Notes: generated from the letters alone by a model not told the origin. DNA of 64,000 nt from Culex pipiens pallens (GCF_016801865.2 NC_068939.1:72282100-72346099); one strand, 5' to 3'. Counted from the stretch's first letter, positions 32,731 through 46,081 are shown. A program made the numbers and translations.

Positions 32731-35137
32731 CGAAAAATGTAACGTTGCATGAAACGAAATGTTAATTTGGACGTTACAATGGTAAGATAGTTCGGTGAAG
32801 TCGAGATTTTCGGCTCAAATAATGGATTTAGAGACAACAACTTCTGTCTTCTGTCATGATATTTCTGTAATTTCAATCAATAACATACCCGTTGATTATG
32901 GACACCTACTGCCCAAAATTAAAACGTTTTCTCATGATGTTTGGGCAACCGTCTATTTTCAATTTGTGATTTCAACATACGTGTTACAAAAGATACAAGT
33001 CACATTTTGATTCACGTTTCTTCCTCGCTGTTGAAAAAAAAAATCATTCAAAAAAGTTCTCGAAAACCCAGATTTTATTTTCAAAAAATAAAATCTCAGA
33101 ATCCTGTTAATTAACATCGTCCATTTTTTTTATATGTTATGTAAAATTGTCGGAGCAATCCATTAAAAATATGTTCAGTTATGGGATCTTTGCTCCAGAC
33201 AACGTCAAACGGCATTTGAAGTTTTCATAAGCCTTTTTCAATTGTTTGGCTAGATTTTTGAAACTCCAAATTATTTTTGGAAGTCAAACTTATCATCTTT
33301 CATTTGCGCATAAGACAGCTAAAATCGGTTAAAAAGGAGCGAAGTTATGATTTTTTGAAAAAAAAATGTTTTTTTTATGAAAATCGGCGAAAATTGCCAT
33401 TTTTTGAACCACCCTAACACGGCGAAGGCCACCATAATGGTCAAACAAAAAAAATACGGGTCTAACTATTTCGGCTAAAGAACTCTTTAACTTTCATATG
33501 GAACTGCTGTATATACAAAAAATAAATAACAAGCCATAACCATAAAAACTTCAAATAAAATGTGTACCAGCCGAGGTACCAGACTTATTAATTATAATTC
33601 ATTTTGGCGTTATTCTACATACCGTTAAATGGTAATTTTTCTCGTGTACAGGAGGTCATTTTTAGCAACTTTTGTTCTGTGAAAAACTTTACTTCTTTTG
33701 TTTTATGTTTTTCTTGTTTCATTTTGACACTTTTTTAGTTTGTTGGTTGGTCAAAGTCAAACTAAAACCGAGACGAACTGTCACTTTTTACACGGTGCTC
33801 ACGCACACTATCAAAACAAACGTTTGGTAGTGTGTGTGAACTCCGTGTAAAAGGGGTGTCAAACCATCGGAGTTTGAGTGTAGTATTTTTATTTGATTTA
33901 TGTTTGTTTCTGATAGTATTGGGCTTATTCTACAAGTTCCTATCATTAGCTTTTACATTTTTAGTTCTTTTATGTTTTTACAGCAACTTTTTATTTATTT
34001 ATTTTTTGCTTGTTTTTCACATTTTCTACTATAGAATAATACCAATATTATTTTTAAATTGTAAAACAAAACCAGAGTTTTATTTTTTTTTTTGAAAAGG
34101 ACCAATAAACTATTGTCTTTCATATGTTTATAGGACCTAATCAAAAAAAAAAAAAAAAAAAACTCTAGAAATGTTTATATGCATAGTCTGGGACAATACA
34201 AAAATCACTGCATACTTATTTTTACATAAAATATAGAAAAATGTAAGATTTTTGGCCAAGTGGCGGGGTTGGGTTGTAGAGGGTTAAAGTACCTAGCTTG
34301 AATTAAAATAGTAAAGATTTTTAAATGCATTTACAAATCTTAAAATTTAAAAACAAGAGAAAGAGATATAAAAAATATAAATATTGAAATAACAAGCCAT
34401 AGTTTCAGCATTTGCATGGAAAAGTGTTTTAAAATGGATTTTAAACTAGTTCAGTTGTTTTGCACTCATGAATTTTCATGTTGTACAAATAAAAATCCAG
34501 TTTTTGAAATAATTTTAAAAATGCATGGCTGTTTAAATTTATCTGAATATGTTCACTCTTTTGATACCAGACGTTTCTCTTTAAAAAAAACCTGAAGTTT
34601 TGTAAACTTCAAATGGTAGATCAAAATGTCCGTTTACTTTACACAAACTTCATTTTTTAAATTTATTTTTGTAAAAACTAAAAGTTTGCCCTAAAAAAAT
34701 GGAACCCGAATATTAGCGTTTTAGGTAAAAATTAAGTATCAAATTGGCTGGTGCGTATTCTCTACCTATACTATACCTAACTATAGTTTCCCAACGCAAT
34801 AGCAATAAAAACTATTTTTAATGAAGCCCGTCTTAAGGTAGGGATGGATAATATTAATAATAAATCCAATGATGAGTTGGTGCTTTTTATAATATCTTAT
34901 TATTTCAAATGATCAATTACGAAGCGTAAAAGAAAATTTGTCAATTGTTATTTAATTATTTTATGCTTTAATGTACTAATTATACCATAGATCTTGTTCC
35001 TTTAGCTCAAAAGTTTTATACTCAGTAACTATTTATACACTTTTATATTTATTTATTTAAATTTAAAAAAAAACATCTCAGGTCAGCAAATATCACAAAT
35101 CTACAAGTAATAAACGCATAACGCTAGAAGATATCAC
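32731..35137. repeat. Repeat-rich intergenic DNA with nested MITE
   Basis: Sequence at about 33620-34240 is related to 63570-63960 ('tttgttttat', 'cttgtttcat', 'gcttgtttttcacattttct'). It is interrupted at 33721-33883 by a copy of the TA-flanked MITE family of 13286-16447. The rest is AT-rich with no gene. Confidence 0.6.
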
Positions 35138-35396
35138 GAAAAAAAAAACGAACGAAGTTGACTTTATAGCTGTCGGCCACCATTGCTAGTACCAACCACT
35201 AGTGTCTTCCTTTTTATCTACAAGGACTTCGCCGCCCTGGGCTCCTAAGTGTATGAAAGTATGGCACGGAGCGACGGCGCCGAATACCCATATTTACACA
35301 AAGAATTTTAGAGCGCCCGCCGCGGGATTCGAACCGCCGACCTCTGGATTGTGAGTCCAGTGCGCGGTCCGATTGATCCACAAGGGCGGGAACGAG
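35138..35396 (-). mobile_element. tRNA-derived SINE, 12 bp target duplication, copy 2
   Basis: The minus strand starts with a tRNA-like head of about 75 bp (CCGCCCTTGTGGATCAATCGG; B box GGTTCGAATCCC; CAC at the anticodon position). It continues through an unrelated body and ends in CG plus poly-T. AGAAGATATCAC is present at 35126-35137 and 35397-35408. The head differs from that of the SINE at 18153-18380, so these are two families with the same design. Confidence 0.85.
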
Positions 35397-35640
35397 AGAA
35401 GATATCACTGCCATACCAAAACTGTATTAAAACTACTATGTCGTTGGGATTTATTTAAAAACAAACTTAATTTTTACCGTTTTAACAAAATAGCGGTGAT
35501 TTATTGTATCCCTTGTATCTGTACTTAAGTTTTTCTAATCTAATGCCGAACCGAGCCCTTTCGGGGAAGTGCAGTTTACCATGACAGCTGTGGAAGTTTC
35601 ACGCCATATGTTACCGGCTCACATTTGTCTTATTAATTTC

Positions 35641-35874
35641 CAGGGTGGTTAAATCTTCGTGATTTTCGCGAATTTCGCGGAAATCTAAATCGCTCTCACC
35701 GAGCAGGATTAAGATAAATTTGCGTTCTTTCTTCTGGAAATACTAGATTTAGACAAACATTTTCACTAGTCATCGAAATCTGCGTTGTATTCTTGAAGAT
35801 AGACTCACAGGAACATCCAACAGAAATTCGCGAAATCCGTGCCGCGAAAATCGCGAAGATTTTTTACCACCCTG
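35641..35874. mobile_element. 234 bp MITE with CAGGGTGG ends
   Basis: Inverted ends of about 30 bp start CAGGGTGGT and end ACCACCCTG, with AATTTC on both sides (6 bp). Inner strings 'ttcgcgaattt' pair with their inverse. A fragment of the same family is at about 26518-26620. Confidence 0.75.
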
Positions 35875-36200
35875 AATTTCTCAATCGAAATGTTAAAAGT
35901 GCAACATTAAGGCCGGGTTACATACATGTAAATCGGCAAAGATGTCAGAGGTTGGTTTGAGTACACACTTAAACTTTTTCAAAATCTGTTTTCAGGGCAT
36001 TCAAATATACATTTTCATCTATTAACAAAACAAATTTGAAGACATTTGGTTGTATCATTGCCGAGATATAGCTATTTGAAGACTCTTTAGACCGGTCCTG
36101 TGTGCATGACGAAGGCCAATTTAAAAAAAGTTTATTTAAAAAAAAGATAAAAATATTTTTCTGTTTTCAATATAAAAAGTCACCAGTTTTTGATTTTTGT

Positions 36201-36400
36201 ATCCAGGTTTTTAAGCGAAAATGGCGTTCGAAAGGTGAACGCCCGAAATGTCAAAATCACGCAGTGGTACCAACATTACGAAAAAAGTGTGCCATGGCAT
36301 GACAGCCACATTTTTTTTTTCTAATGTTGGTGCTACTGCGCGATTTTGACATTTCGGACGTTCACCATTCGAACGCCATCTTCGCTTAAAAACCTGGATA
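36201..36400. mobile_element. 200 bp palindromic MITE, TA ends
   Basis: Arms of about 85 bp are near-perfect inverse repeats: TATCCAGGTTTTTAAGCGAA at the left, and its inverse ending in AACCTGGATA at the right. Confidence 0.75.
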
Positions 36401-36658
36401 AATCGGGCTTCGTCATGCACACGGGATATGTCTTGGGATTCTTCACCCAAAATTTCAGCCATTTTGATCCGTCCCATCTCGAGATATCGTGGCACCGGGC
36501 ACCCGTCTCTAACTCAGTTAAATCATTAAATCCTCGATTAAATCATTAATATAATATCTTCATGAAACTTTCAGGAGTGATTAAAATTCATCTTTTAAGT
36601 GGATTTAATAAATTTTCTGTAAAATGAAATTTTGTGATTTTCTACATGGGGTAACAAA

Positions 36659-36986
36659 TTGGGTACTAAAGCCCTATATCAATTTTTATGTACTACGGTA
36701 AAAAACACGATTAAAAACCATTTCTGATCACTTTTTTTCATTTTAATGCAAAAAAAATATTGACAAGACAACATTTTTTCGATGGATCAACTAAGGTCCC
36801 CTTGGAACGAGCTGTCAAGTAGGAACTTTTCTGTCAAGAAGGAACGCGAGGTTAATTTTTCCAAATTGATTTAAAAATCCATTTTAAACTGTTTGTGGTC
36901 GTACATAGGGTCATTGTACTCAGAAAAATAAGCTTTATCGCTGTAAACAATAATATCAGCAATCTAAGCATCATTTTAGGACCCAA
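36659..36986 (+). mobile_element. MITE family A, full copy
   Basis: Ends TTGGGTACTAAAG and TTTAGGACCCAA. Outside sequences gtaacaaa and ttaccaaa agree at six of eight positions. Closely similar to 17737-18061. Confidence 0.8.
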
Positions 36987-37009
36987 TTACCAAAAAAAGT
37001 GTCCACGTG

Positions 37010-37200
37010 GGTTTATGGATAGTCCCTAAGGGACCATCCATAAACCACGTGGACAGTTTAGGGGGGGGGGGGGGGTACGGCGATTGTCCACGCTCCATAC
37101 AAAAAAAAATTTTTTTTGTATGGACAATTGTCCACGAAGGGGGGGGGGGTTCGAGATTCTCAAAAAAGTGTCCACGTGGTTTATGGATGGTCCCTAAGAA
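37010..37200. repeat. Inverted-repeat element with poly-G tracts
   Basis: GTGTCCACGTGG and 'tttatggatggtccctaag' occur in direct and inverse form around two G runs of ten or more bases. Related, more decayed sequence is at about 63130-63335. It lies directly upstream of the Bax inhibitor-1 promoter. Confidence 0.6.
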
Positions 37201-37593
37201 AACTAAAATAAATCTAATTATTCTTCAATCAAATCAAACCACACGAAAACTACCACAAAATTTCCCTTCGTGCACTCCGCCCTACACGTTGCCACGAAAT
37301 TCCCCACAAAAGCGAGTAATTCCACAACAACCCAAATCCAGGCCAGCTTTTAAATAGCGTGCACCCACCTTCCCAAAACGTCATTCGTGCAAGAGAAAAA
37401 TCAGCAAACGGGAGTGTCAAGTCAAGTCGTGCGAGATTTTTACTAAGCGAAAAAAATATTACAAATTCAAGTCGTAATTCGGTGCATCAGGTGGTGAAAA
37501 GGATTAATTTGCGAGCATAAAAGTGCGTGTTGGTCCCGTTTTTTTGGGGTGTTGAAAGTTTAACGTTTTGATCGAAAAAAAGCAGCCACAACA
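37201..37593 (+). promoter_or_regulatory. Promoter and 5' UTR region of Bax inhibitor-1
   Basis: No clear TATA box. The sequence becomes less repetitive from about 37200, and the ATG at 37594 follows an A-rich leader (ACAACA). The start site is not determined. Confidence 0.45.
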
Positions 37594-38973
37594 ATGGCCA
37601 CGTCATTCACAAACTTTTCGTACGAGCGCTTTATGCGAAATATGGGACAGAAATTGTAAGTATTTTTCCATGGACTTTTACGGGAATGAACGAGATTTTT
37701 TTTGTGTGGTCCGATGGAGGTGCAAATTACACTTCCTCATTATCAGACGAGTGATAGTGGCGACAATCAAAATACATGCTTATTGTTTGTGTGTGTTTTT
37801 ATTTATCTTGATCGCAAAAGTGTCTCATTTGCAAATAACAACAATAACAGATTCGATAAGATCCATGTAATTTTACATACATGATTGATTATTAAAGCTT
37901 ATTTTGAGATAATGCTACTTAAACTGTTTTATAAAGAAACTTAAAGAAACAAAATTACAAGCTTGTTAAAATGTGATGAGAAAAACATCCGACCACATTC
38001 AATTGCTGCATCGTCATCTTCAAGGTCTTCGCAATAAAGCTTCTTCAACGATCGTCAAACACTCGAGTTTCTCGAAGTTTTCCAGCTGTTCTAACAGTTA
38101 GTCTCTTCCCAACTCCTCTCCCATCCCCCAGGGAACCCAGCGTCCGTTACCACCTGTCCAAAGTGTACGCCTGTCTGACGGCAACATGCGCCGCGGCCAC
38201 CGTCGGTTCGCTCATCCACCTCAAGGGCATCTGGGAGGCCGGAATGCTCAGTGGACTGATTGCCCTCGGACTGGTCCTGGGCCTGATCTTCAACCCGGAC
38301 AACGGCAAGAACTTTAACATGCGTCTGGGTCTGCTGCTCGGCTTCGGAGCCTTCACCGGACACGCACTCGGGCTGCTGCTGGAGCAGGTCATCTACATCA
38401 ACCCGGCCATCGTCGTAACGGCGCTCGTAGGAACGACCACGATCTTCACCAGCTTGAGCGCGGCCGCCGTTTTGGCCAAGCGCGGCAGCTATCTGTTCCT
38501 CGGCGGCATCCTGCTCAGCGTGCTGAACGCGATGGCCCTGATCAGCTTGGGAAATCTGCTGTTCCGGTCGTACTTTGTGCACGAGGTAAGAAAACCAAGT
38601 ATTTCAATATTGACTCATGCTATTGCATCAGTGGGAAGCTAAACAGCTGAGCTCGAGCGTGTCGTGACGTCACGGCTAGACTAATAAAGCCTAACCACGT
38701 CATACGAGGCGCTTGTGTTGGTCAAAGTCCATCAACTCAATGTTTCTCTTTCCCCTCCTTCCACAGCTCAACCTGTACGTTGGCCTCGCCGTCATGAGCG
38801 GATTCGTCCTGTTCGACACCCAGATGATCATGGAGAAGCACCGCCTCGGAAGCAATGATTGCATCGCCCACTCGCTGGATCTGTTCTACGACGTGATCGG
38901 AATCTTCCGCCGTCTGCTGGTGATCCTGACACAAAAGGAGCAGAACAATCAGCGCAAGAAGAGAAACGATTAA
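37594..38973 (+). CDS. BI-1: Bax inhibitor-1 (TMBIM6)
   Basis: An ER membrane protein that suppresses cell death and affects ER calcium leak and the unfolded protein response. Three exons, 37594-37655, 38132-38585 and 38767-38973, give 723 bp and 240 residues, the normal length. Splice sites are GT-AG with phases that close exactly. The first exon encodes MATSFTNFSYERFMRNMGQK. Exon 2 begins LEPSVRYHLSKVYACL and holds most membrane helices. Exon 3 contains SGFVLFDTQMIMEKHR and DLFYDVIGIFRRLLVILTQK, the conserved C-terminal core with the acidic residues of the family, and a basic tail (NQRKKRND). It stands alone, head-to-tail after CPSF6 with about 6 kb of repeats between. Confidence 0.97.
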
Positions 38974-39049
38974 GCGATCTAGACAGCAAGAGAGAGAGCG
39001 AGGGAGATCTTTTGTACTGCTATTGCGCTACTATTGGTAATTGTAACAA

Positions 39050-39095
39050 AATAAACACACACATTTTAGAGGCAGAGCGACCTTTTTCAAATAAA
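39050..39095 (+). terminator. Polyadenylation signals of Bax inhibitor-1
   Basis: AATAAA occurs at 39050-39055 and again at 39090-39095, about 80 and 120 bp after the stop codon. Confidence 0.65.
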
Positions 39096-39119
39096 GCAAA
39101 ACAAATCTTAGAGAGAAAA

Positions 39120-40646
39120 GTGGTTAAACGATAGTTGTTGGTGTTGTGGCTGGAAATCCTCTTTCGAAAAAAGAAAAAATCACTTTTAGTGTATTTAGAT
39201 ATCGGACTACCCGTTAACCGGGGCATTGCGGTTCGAAGTACGTGAACCATAATCCTGTGTGTTTGTAATTTATACCTACCAGAAAAATGATTGCATATAA
39301 TCAGAATGGACTCGGCAGCAGCGCCTCAGTTGCCCACTAATCTGTATAAATTGGAAACTTTGGAATCTAAATCTATCTTTGTTAAATTTACCACTGTGTT
39401 GTTGCTCGTATGGATATTTTACTTAGCGATAGTTCATAACACGAATATCACCCCACTTCAGCAAACCATTTGTCAGAAAAAAAAATCAAGCTCATATTTT
39501 GATGCAAATCACAACTGTTTAGAGGTTCGAATAATAAAGGAAGTATTTATGGATTAAACTGATGCGTCTTTTATTTTTATCAATCCGAAATAAAGTCCCT
39601 ATTGAGAAATTCTCAACATAAAAATATCGAAATCTATATACCTATGAATCGGAAAGGAATTTCTGATCGATTTGGTGACTTACGCTCGATTTTATAAATT
39701 AATTTAATTAGGAAAACACAAAAAACACGTTCAAAAATATCAATTATTAATCAATTTTTATTATCACTAAAATGTTAAATTATAATCCGTATTTAAAAAA
39801 AAAAGTAAAGCAACTCTCTGGTATTCGGTAAGGCACCATCCACAAATTACGTAGCATTATTTCGAGAATGCAATCTTCTACACCAGGGTGGTCACTCAAG
39901 TCGGGAGATCGGGAAAGTCGGAAATTCGCCAAAATCCGCACAAAATCGGGAAAAAGTCGGGAATCCCAAGCAAACTTGTTTGACAATTATTTTTTACCTC
40001 TTGAATAATTTTAAACTATTTTGTACAATTTTTAAATTAATTACTCAATTCAATGTTCAGCAACTGACTTTAAACTACAGGTTCTTTTTACTATTTTAAC
40101 CGATTTGAGCACGAAAATAAATTATATAAATATTTTATGACTATAATGGCATGCATTTGACACAGATTTTCACTATATTTTTAATGAATCAAAAGATTAT
40201 TATTTATTTTTGACTAAGTTTATCAAAGAAAAGGTACCTAACACCTAAACTTAACAAACAATAACAAGGCTAATGCAAAAGCAAATATATGTAAATAGAG
40301 TTTAATTGCAACGATTATGGCCTGCATAAAATTAAAATTCTGTTTCATCTTGTCACATTGCTTGAATATTTGAAAAACGATTCAATTTGGGTTCGACAGT
40401 AATTTTTTGTGATAAATATTTTTAAATGTTAAACTAATTTCATTAGTTCATTTAAAAAAAATTCCAAATGTTTTAATCCCCTTAAACTGTTTTGCAAGTA
40501 TGGGTAAATAATACATAAAACTCTGATTTTCAGTTATCTGAAAATTTATATATCGAATAATTCGTTTTGAATAAAAAAATGGATTTTTTTTTTATAGGGT
40601 GATCCAGCCGCACATCGTTGATGTCGAAACCTCTAAACTGGGCCAT
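39120..40646. other. Intergenic, AT-rich
   Basis: A short plus-strand ORF at 39306-39557 (MDSAAAPQLPTNLYK and one hydrophobic segment) sits here with no recognised homology; I do not call it a gene. The rest is featureless. Confidence 0.4.
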
Positions 40647-41186
40647 TAGGGTGGAATCCAGTTATATGGAAAAATTTAAAAAGACAAAAATCCAATCAGC
40701 AACACATTTTTTGGGTCCCTTTGAGAGTCCCAAACAACCTCCCAAAATTTGGGAGCGATTGATTAAGCCCACGATTGGCGCAAAGCGAATGAAATTTGTA
40801 TGGAAATTACTACGGGGAAACTTGAATTTTCACATTTTTGAATTTACAAAATTCATGTTTTATTATTTTTTGAAACTAACACTGCCAAGTCAAGTGTAAA
40901 CTTTCGTAAACTATAATATATTTGAGGAATTGGGGTGCATTTTAACTAAATAATGTCTTCTGAACATTTCTTCATAACGATTTTCCGTAAATATAAGAAC
41001 AATCGTGTTTATTTTGTATTTCATGGTTCCTTCGGCAATGTTGGCAGAATTTCCATACAATTTTCATTCGCTTTGCGCCAATCGTGGGCTTAACCAACCG
41101 CTCCCAAATTTTGAGAGATTGTTTGGGACCCTAAAAGGGACCCAAAAAATGTGTTGCTGAAGAAACCAATTTTTGATTCCACCCTA
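40647..41186. mobile_element. 540 bp foldback MITE
   Basis: Arms of about 150-170 bp are inverse repeats: TAGGGTGGAATCCA at the left and TTGATTCCACCCTA at the right, with 'caatcgtgggctta', 'aaaatgtgttgct' and 'cgctttgcgcca' or their complements in both arms. Confidence 0.75.
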
Positions 41187-42920
41187 CTGAGTCATCGTCC
41201 TGTCACGTCCGTCAGTAGTCTTGTCGTACATTCCAACTAGAACCAGATCTGCCAATGAATTAGTACACTTCGACCAAATAGAATAAATGCACAGTTGTGT
41301 GTTATTCATAAGTCCAAAATGTTCCATTATTCATATAAGTCCAAATATTCATTTGCGGATAACTACCTAACTTGAATTGAATACAAGATTTAAAGTAACA
41401 TATCCGAAAGCTACTCTTATCTCAAATCCCCGACATTTTTATTAATAGCCAAAAAATATAGTACGTTTCTTTTAAAACCTGTCTGGCTTCTTTTAAAAAA
41501 CAAAAAAAAATAGATTAACAGTTCATATTTTACAAGTCGTGAATTGAAAAAGAGACGACCATTTGATCGTCAGAATTCCAGTAGATCCTCGATTCGCAAC
41601 AATGGTCGATACAATCATAATCCGACAACCGTTAGTTCAACAGATCAACGAATTTAGTCCGATATCATTTCACTATTGATTGATCGAGACTGTATGGAGA
41701 TTTTGATAAATCAGAATGATTTTTATGCTACTTTAAAGAAAATCGCCGATTCTGATAGAATTACTAAATTCACTATTACTAATTTTGTCCCTTAATAACT
41801 AAATGCAAAGTATAAAAAGTTGATATTTATAGTTAAAATCCTAAATTCTACAAAAACTAAATTTTTAAAAACCCGCATCCTAACCTGACACCCACATTAA
41901 GATAGGGAAAAAATCACATATGTAGCAGTTCATTGTACAAATGTGATATTTCCACTATCGGAGAACCTCCTTGTCTCGATGACAGCTTACCGGCCATCGA
42001 TTATGCCCTGAGACTGCGTCAAAGTGGGTTCTCGTAGCATGAAGTGGTGTCCATGTGTAAAAATGGAAGCTTCAGCAATATACTGAAAACTTCGATTTTA
42101 ATTCCACATCGGATCAAATCATACTCCTTGCCAAACAAGCATCAAACCTATGACACTCATTATGACAAAGCCAAAATGAAAAAACTTTTTTTACGTATTG
42201 AAAATATGAAGAAAAAAAGTTGAACGGCAAAGAATTTGATTCTAGAAATTTAGGTTTAAGTTATTATTTAAGTCTCTTTGTCTCTTCAAACAATTCGCCT
42301 AAAATTTGTGTTAAAACATGGAGTGTTATCAAACTGGATTTTTCAATTAAAAGAATTATAACATGTAACAACTAACAACTCTGGAGTTAAACTTTCTGTG
42401 TAGTTGCTGTGAAGTTTTCCATGGCAATTCGAAAAGTTTAACTCCATGTTGCACGCACACACTCTCACTTTTAATTTCTCGATAAAATCACTCGAAAAAT
42501 GAACTTCTTAATACGAGCTCCTAGGCCCACCTTCACGTATACATATCGACCCAGAATTAAAAACTGAACAAATGTCTGTGTGTGTGTTTGGATGTGGATG
42601 TGTACACTGAAATATTCTCACTCAATTATCTCAGCACTGGCTGAACCAATTTAGACCGTTTTGGTATCATTCGATTCGTCTTGGGGTCCCATAAGTCCCT
42701 ATTGAAAATTATGAAGTTTAGTAAAATACTTCAAAAGTTATGCTAAAAAAACATTTTGAAGAAAATCCGGAAGATCGTAATAAGGGTGGTTTTTGTAAGA
42801 AAACCCGTCATGTTATAACTTTTTAAAAAAGGTATGTAAAAAAAAAGCTCTTAAGCGTTATTTAAACACTTTTTGGAGACCGGATCTCAGATATTTCGAT
42901 GAAAGCAATATCCTGATCGA
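41187..42920. other. Intergenic, no gene seen
   Basis: AT-rich. The part from about 42560 ('gtgtgtgtgtttggatgtgg', 'attatctcagcactggctga') looks like a dispersed repeat and seems to resume after the MITE at 43486, but I have no second full copy to define its ends. Confidence 0.4.
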
Positions 42921-43485
42921 TACAGTCCAGACTCGATTAACCGAAGCCTCGATTATCCGAAGTTTCGATTTTCCGAAGTTCGATTATCCGAAGGTTTGTA
43001 TGGGACTTCGGGTAATCGAATCATGGGCAAAACATTTTTTTTTCGTGTAATTTAATTTTCTTACTTTTAACATCAAATTCGGATTTTGCGACCCTATTTT
43101 AGTCAAATTTGAATGGTTTAATGCCTATTTAATTACAAAATCAAGCAAAACAATGTAAATGGGCCAAAGCCGCAGTGTAAACAAAGAGTCTGTCCTGCTC
43201 GTTCCTAATGTAAACATCCACTGACGTAAGCAGGACATACTGTTTGTTTACACTTCGGCTTTGGCCCATTTACATTGTTTTGCTTGAAATTCACCTTTTC
43301 AATTTTTCATCACCGCCATATTGGCCGCCATCTTGGATTTAAAATTTCTAAATCACTTTAAAGTAGTTAAGGGGTCATACTTAAGCTCAACAATAAAAAA
43401 TAAGACAACGAAAATTTTTTTTCGTGATTCGATTATCCGAAGTGAATTTTTCGCGAGGCCTTCGGATAATCGAGTCTGGACTGTA
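42921..43485. mobile_element. Pogo/Tc1-like MITE, most complete copy
   Basis: The ends TACAGTCCAGACTCGATTAA and TAATCGAGTCTGGACTGTA are inverted repeats starting at TA. GATTATCCGAAG is repeated near the ends. Inside, 43141-43288 is a roughly 145 bp palindrome ('caatgtaaatgggccaaagc' and its inverse), probably a second element inserted in the first. Confidence 0.8.
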
Positions 43486-43835
43486 ATGCGATCCAACGTT
43501 TATTGGATAATTGAAAGGCCTTTCAAATGATACTATTAGATTGAAGATCTGCTAACCCTATAATTTGTAGGTTGAACATTTTTTTTTTGCTAAAAACAAA
43601 ACTATGTTATTGTGACGCAGGCATCAACCACCCTACGGTGGATTAAGTAATGTTTTTTTTTTTACATTAAAAATTAGATCATAAGTGTTCAAGATATTGT
43701 TGATTTAAAACAAAATCAAATGAGGGCTAATTAGAGACCCTAAATAGGGAGACTGGTCTAAGCTGGCTAAATCGATCTGGCAACGTATGTTTTGAGCTTG
43801 GCAACACTGATAAGTTTTGCTGGGCGTAAAGGCAA

Positions 43836-44163
43836 ATGCTGATTATCCGAAGGTTTGTATCGAATGTCGGATAATCGAATCATCTTTTTATTGTGTTATT
43901 TTCTCATTTTCAACAAAAAAAATTTGAGGTCTGCGACCCAATTGAAAAATGCATTTTCTCAATATTTAATCATGGCGGTAACTGTCATCATGAATTTTGA
44001 ATTTCCAAATCACTTCAGAGCATTTTTAGAAACATATTTGAGCTCAATGACCCAAAATAAGACAATGAAAAAAAAACATTTTTTCGTGATTCGACTATCC
44101 GAAGATTCGATTCTCCGAAGTGATTATCGTCTGGGGACTTTGAATAATCGAGTCTGGACTGTA
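43836..44163. mobile_element. Pogo/Tc1-like MITE, left-truncated copy
   Basis: Starts within the GATTATCCGAAG block and ends in AATCGAGTCTGGACTGTA; internal blocks match the 42921-43485 copy. Confidence 0.7.
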
Positions 44164-44417
44164 TGCACGACTGTATGTATTATTCCTCATTTTCATTCTT
44201 TGAAAGGCCTTAACTCAGCAATATACGGTCGGATCAAAAACGAAATCAACGGATCGGATCAACAATGTTGAAAAAAGAAAATTGTTTAAAATCTTTCAGC
44301 TATTTAAAAATATTTTAAAAATATTTTTTCGAATATGAGCAATAATTTTAAAATTTAAAAAAGTAAAGACTGCTTTTGAAAATTGTACTTAGAGATGGTT
44401 ATGACTTGATAACGTTG

Positions 44418-45315
44418 TACCGTAAAACGGGGTGACTTTGATAGCCGGGGTGACTTTGATAGGTTTGCGATTTTTTCGCAAAATGAAGAGTACAATTAAA
44501 AAACGTACGGAATGGTTTAGAATCAAACTGACCGTGGTAGAGAAGTGTTCAAAGTACCCCAAGAAAAACTTTTCATAAAATTTTGAAAAGTTTAAAAAGT
44601 CATTATTTCAAACTTCTCTAAGTGAAATGATTTTCTCAATGAACATGATTTTGAAACGGAAAACGGAATGCATTTTCGGATTCTTTGGACAATTTTCCAC
44701 TAGGAGAAGGTTAAATAAGTTTGTAAAAAATAAATAATATGTGTTTTTGAAACACAATAAAAAAAATCTCCAAATTTATAGGCAATTTCAGTTGAACAAA
44801 TTTCACGTAAAATGTGAAAACTCATGATTCGTTCTTCGAATTCAGTATAAAATGCAATATAAATCGATAATTTTGTAAACAAAACTAGTTTTAACAAATT
44901 TCAGGCAAAATTCCGACTTTTAAACATTTTACCTGAAAATTTATTTGTATTTTGTTAAAAAGATTATAAACTTAGTTAACTAAATATAAGCATTGATTAT
45001 TTTCTTAAAAACTATATCAGCTTCTTTAGTGATGGTACATTTAACGTACAAATAAAGTTTTAACATCTTAAATATGATTTTAACAAGAAAAACTATGACT
45101 ATCAAAGTCACCCCGGAATTTAAACTAAGAATTTTTAAAGTAACGATTTTTCTAAACAATATTGAAAAATCTTTTTCACCAAAAAAGTGCATGGATTTTG
45201 TGTGGCCTACCCCAGTACATGTTTTAAAAGAAATAATCTTGAGAAAACCCTTACCTGTTGGAAAATATTCCAAAATCAAATTGAAATCCTATCAAAGTCA
45301 CCCCGGTTTACGGTA
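44418..45315. mobile_element. 898 bp TA-flanked element with GGGGTGACTTTGATAG ends
   Basis: Left end TACCGTAAAACGGGGTGACT and right end AGTCACCCCGGTTTACGGTA are inverted repeats. The motif GGGGTGACTTTGATAG is repeated in the left end, and ATCAAAGTCACCCCGG appears twice on the right (near 45100 and 45290). No transposase. Confidence 0.75.
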
Positions 45316-46081
45316 TTTAGATTAATCATTATTGGAACTACAATTATGCAATCATTTTTATACATTTTTTTTCAAGATTCCTTAAAAAATGTGTAGATTT
45401 GTACAGAGTTAATTCAATTATCCTCAGAAATTTGTTTTCACTGAACAAATCTAGCATAAAACACATGCGTAACTGGATGATCGTTAAATCGCTGAAAATA
45501 CTGTCATAATTACGTCAATGAATGGAATTTATGAATGAAGTTGGTTTGCGTAATTTTATGACTGCTTCGATGTTATTTTTACGAGGGACCCCCCTTTGAC
45601 ACATCCATCAACTCCATCTTCCTATAAACTTCAAGTATTGAACAGATATTTGGGTTGATCCATCCTCCCATGCTTTTATTACAAAAGCAAGATACTTCCA
45701 GAAAGATCCATGAAGGACATGAAACTCTTTAAAGGGCGCGATATGTCGTCTGCAACGCTAAACTCTTGTTTTGTTAAACAACCTGTCTTACACAGGCATT
45801 GCATTTAATTAGAAACGTGTTGGTCACATTTTCTGCTCGGATATCAAGTTCGATATTACCGCTCGGTATACACTCGTCGTAACAAACAATCAGTTCTCTA
45901 AATTAGAGCAGCAGCACCGTGGTTTCGTTCGATCCCTTAAATGTTTGCTGGGATAATCACAAAACTAAATTAATTTCTTTTCTCCATTCCTTCTCCGTTT
46001 GCATTCGTCGTACACCTGTAATTGACAATGCGATGAAGGGATGTGACGACGCACAACGGTCGTAAACGGCGCCCCGATGGC
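45316..46081. other. Upstream intergenic region of Pdf
   Basis: No gene or repeat recognised; less AT-rich from about 45800 toward the Pdf promoter. Confidence 0.4.

Noticed and set aside
35310..35396. Apparent tRNA gene with CAC anticodon
   Set aside because: Also the head of a SINE with body, tail and 12 bp target duplication.
39291..39557. Small ORF with one hydrophobic segment after Bax inhibitor-1
   Set aside because: No recognised homology, no splice or promoter support, and it lies in AT-rich 3' flanking sequence; it could be chance.
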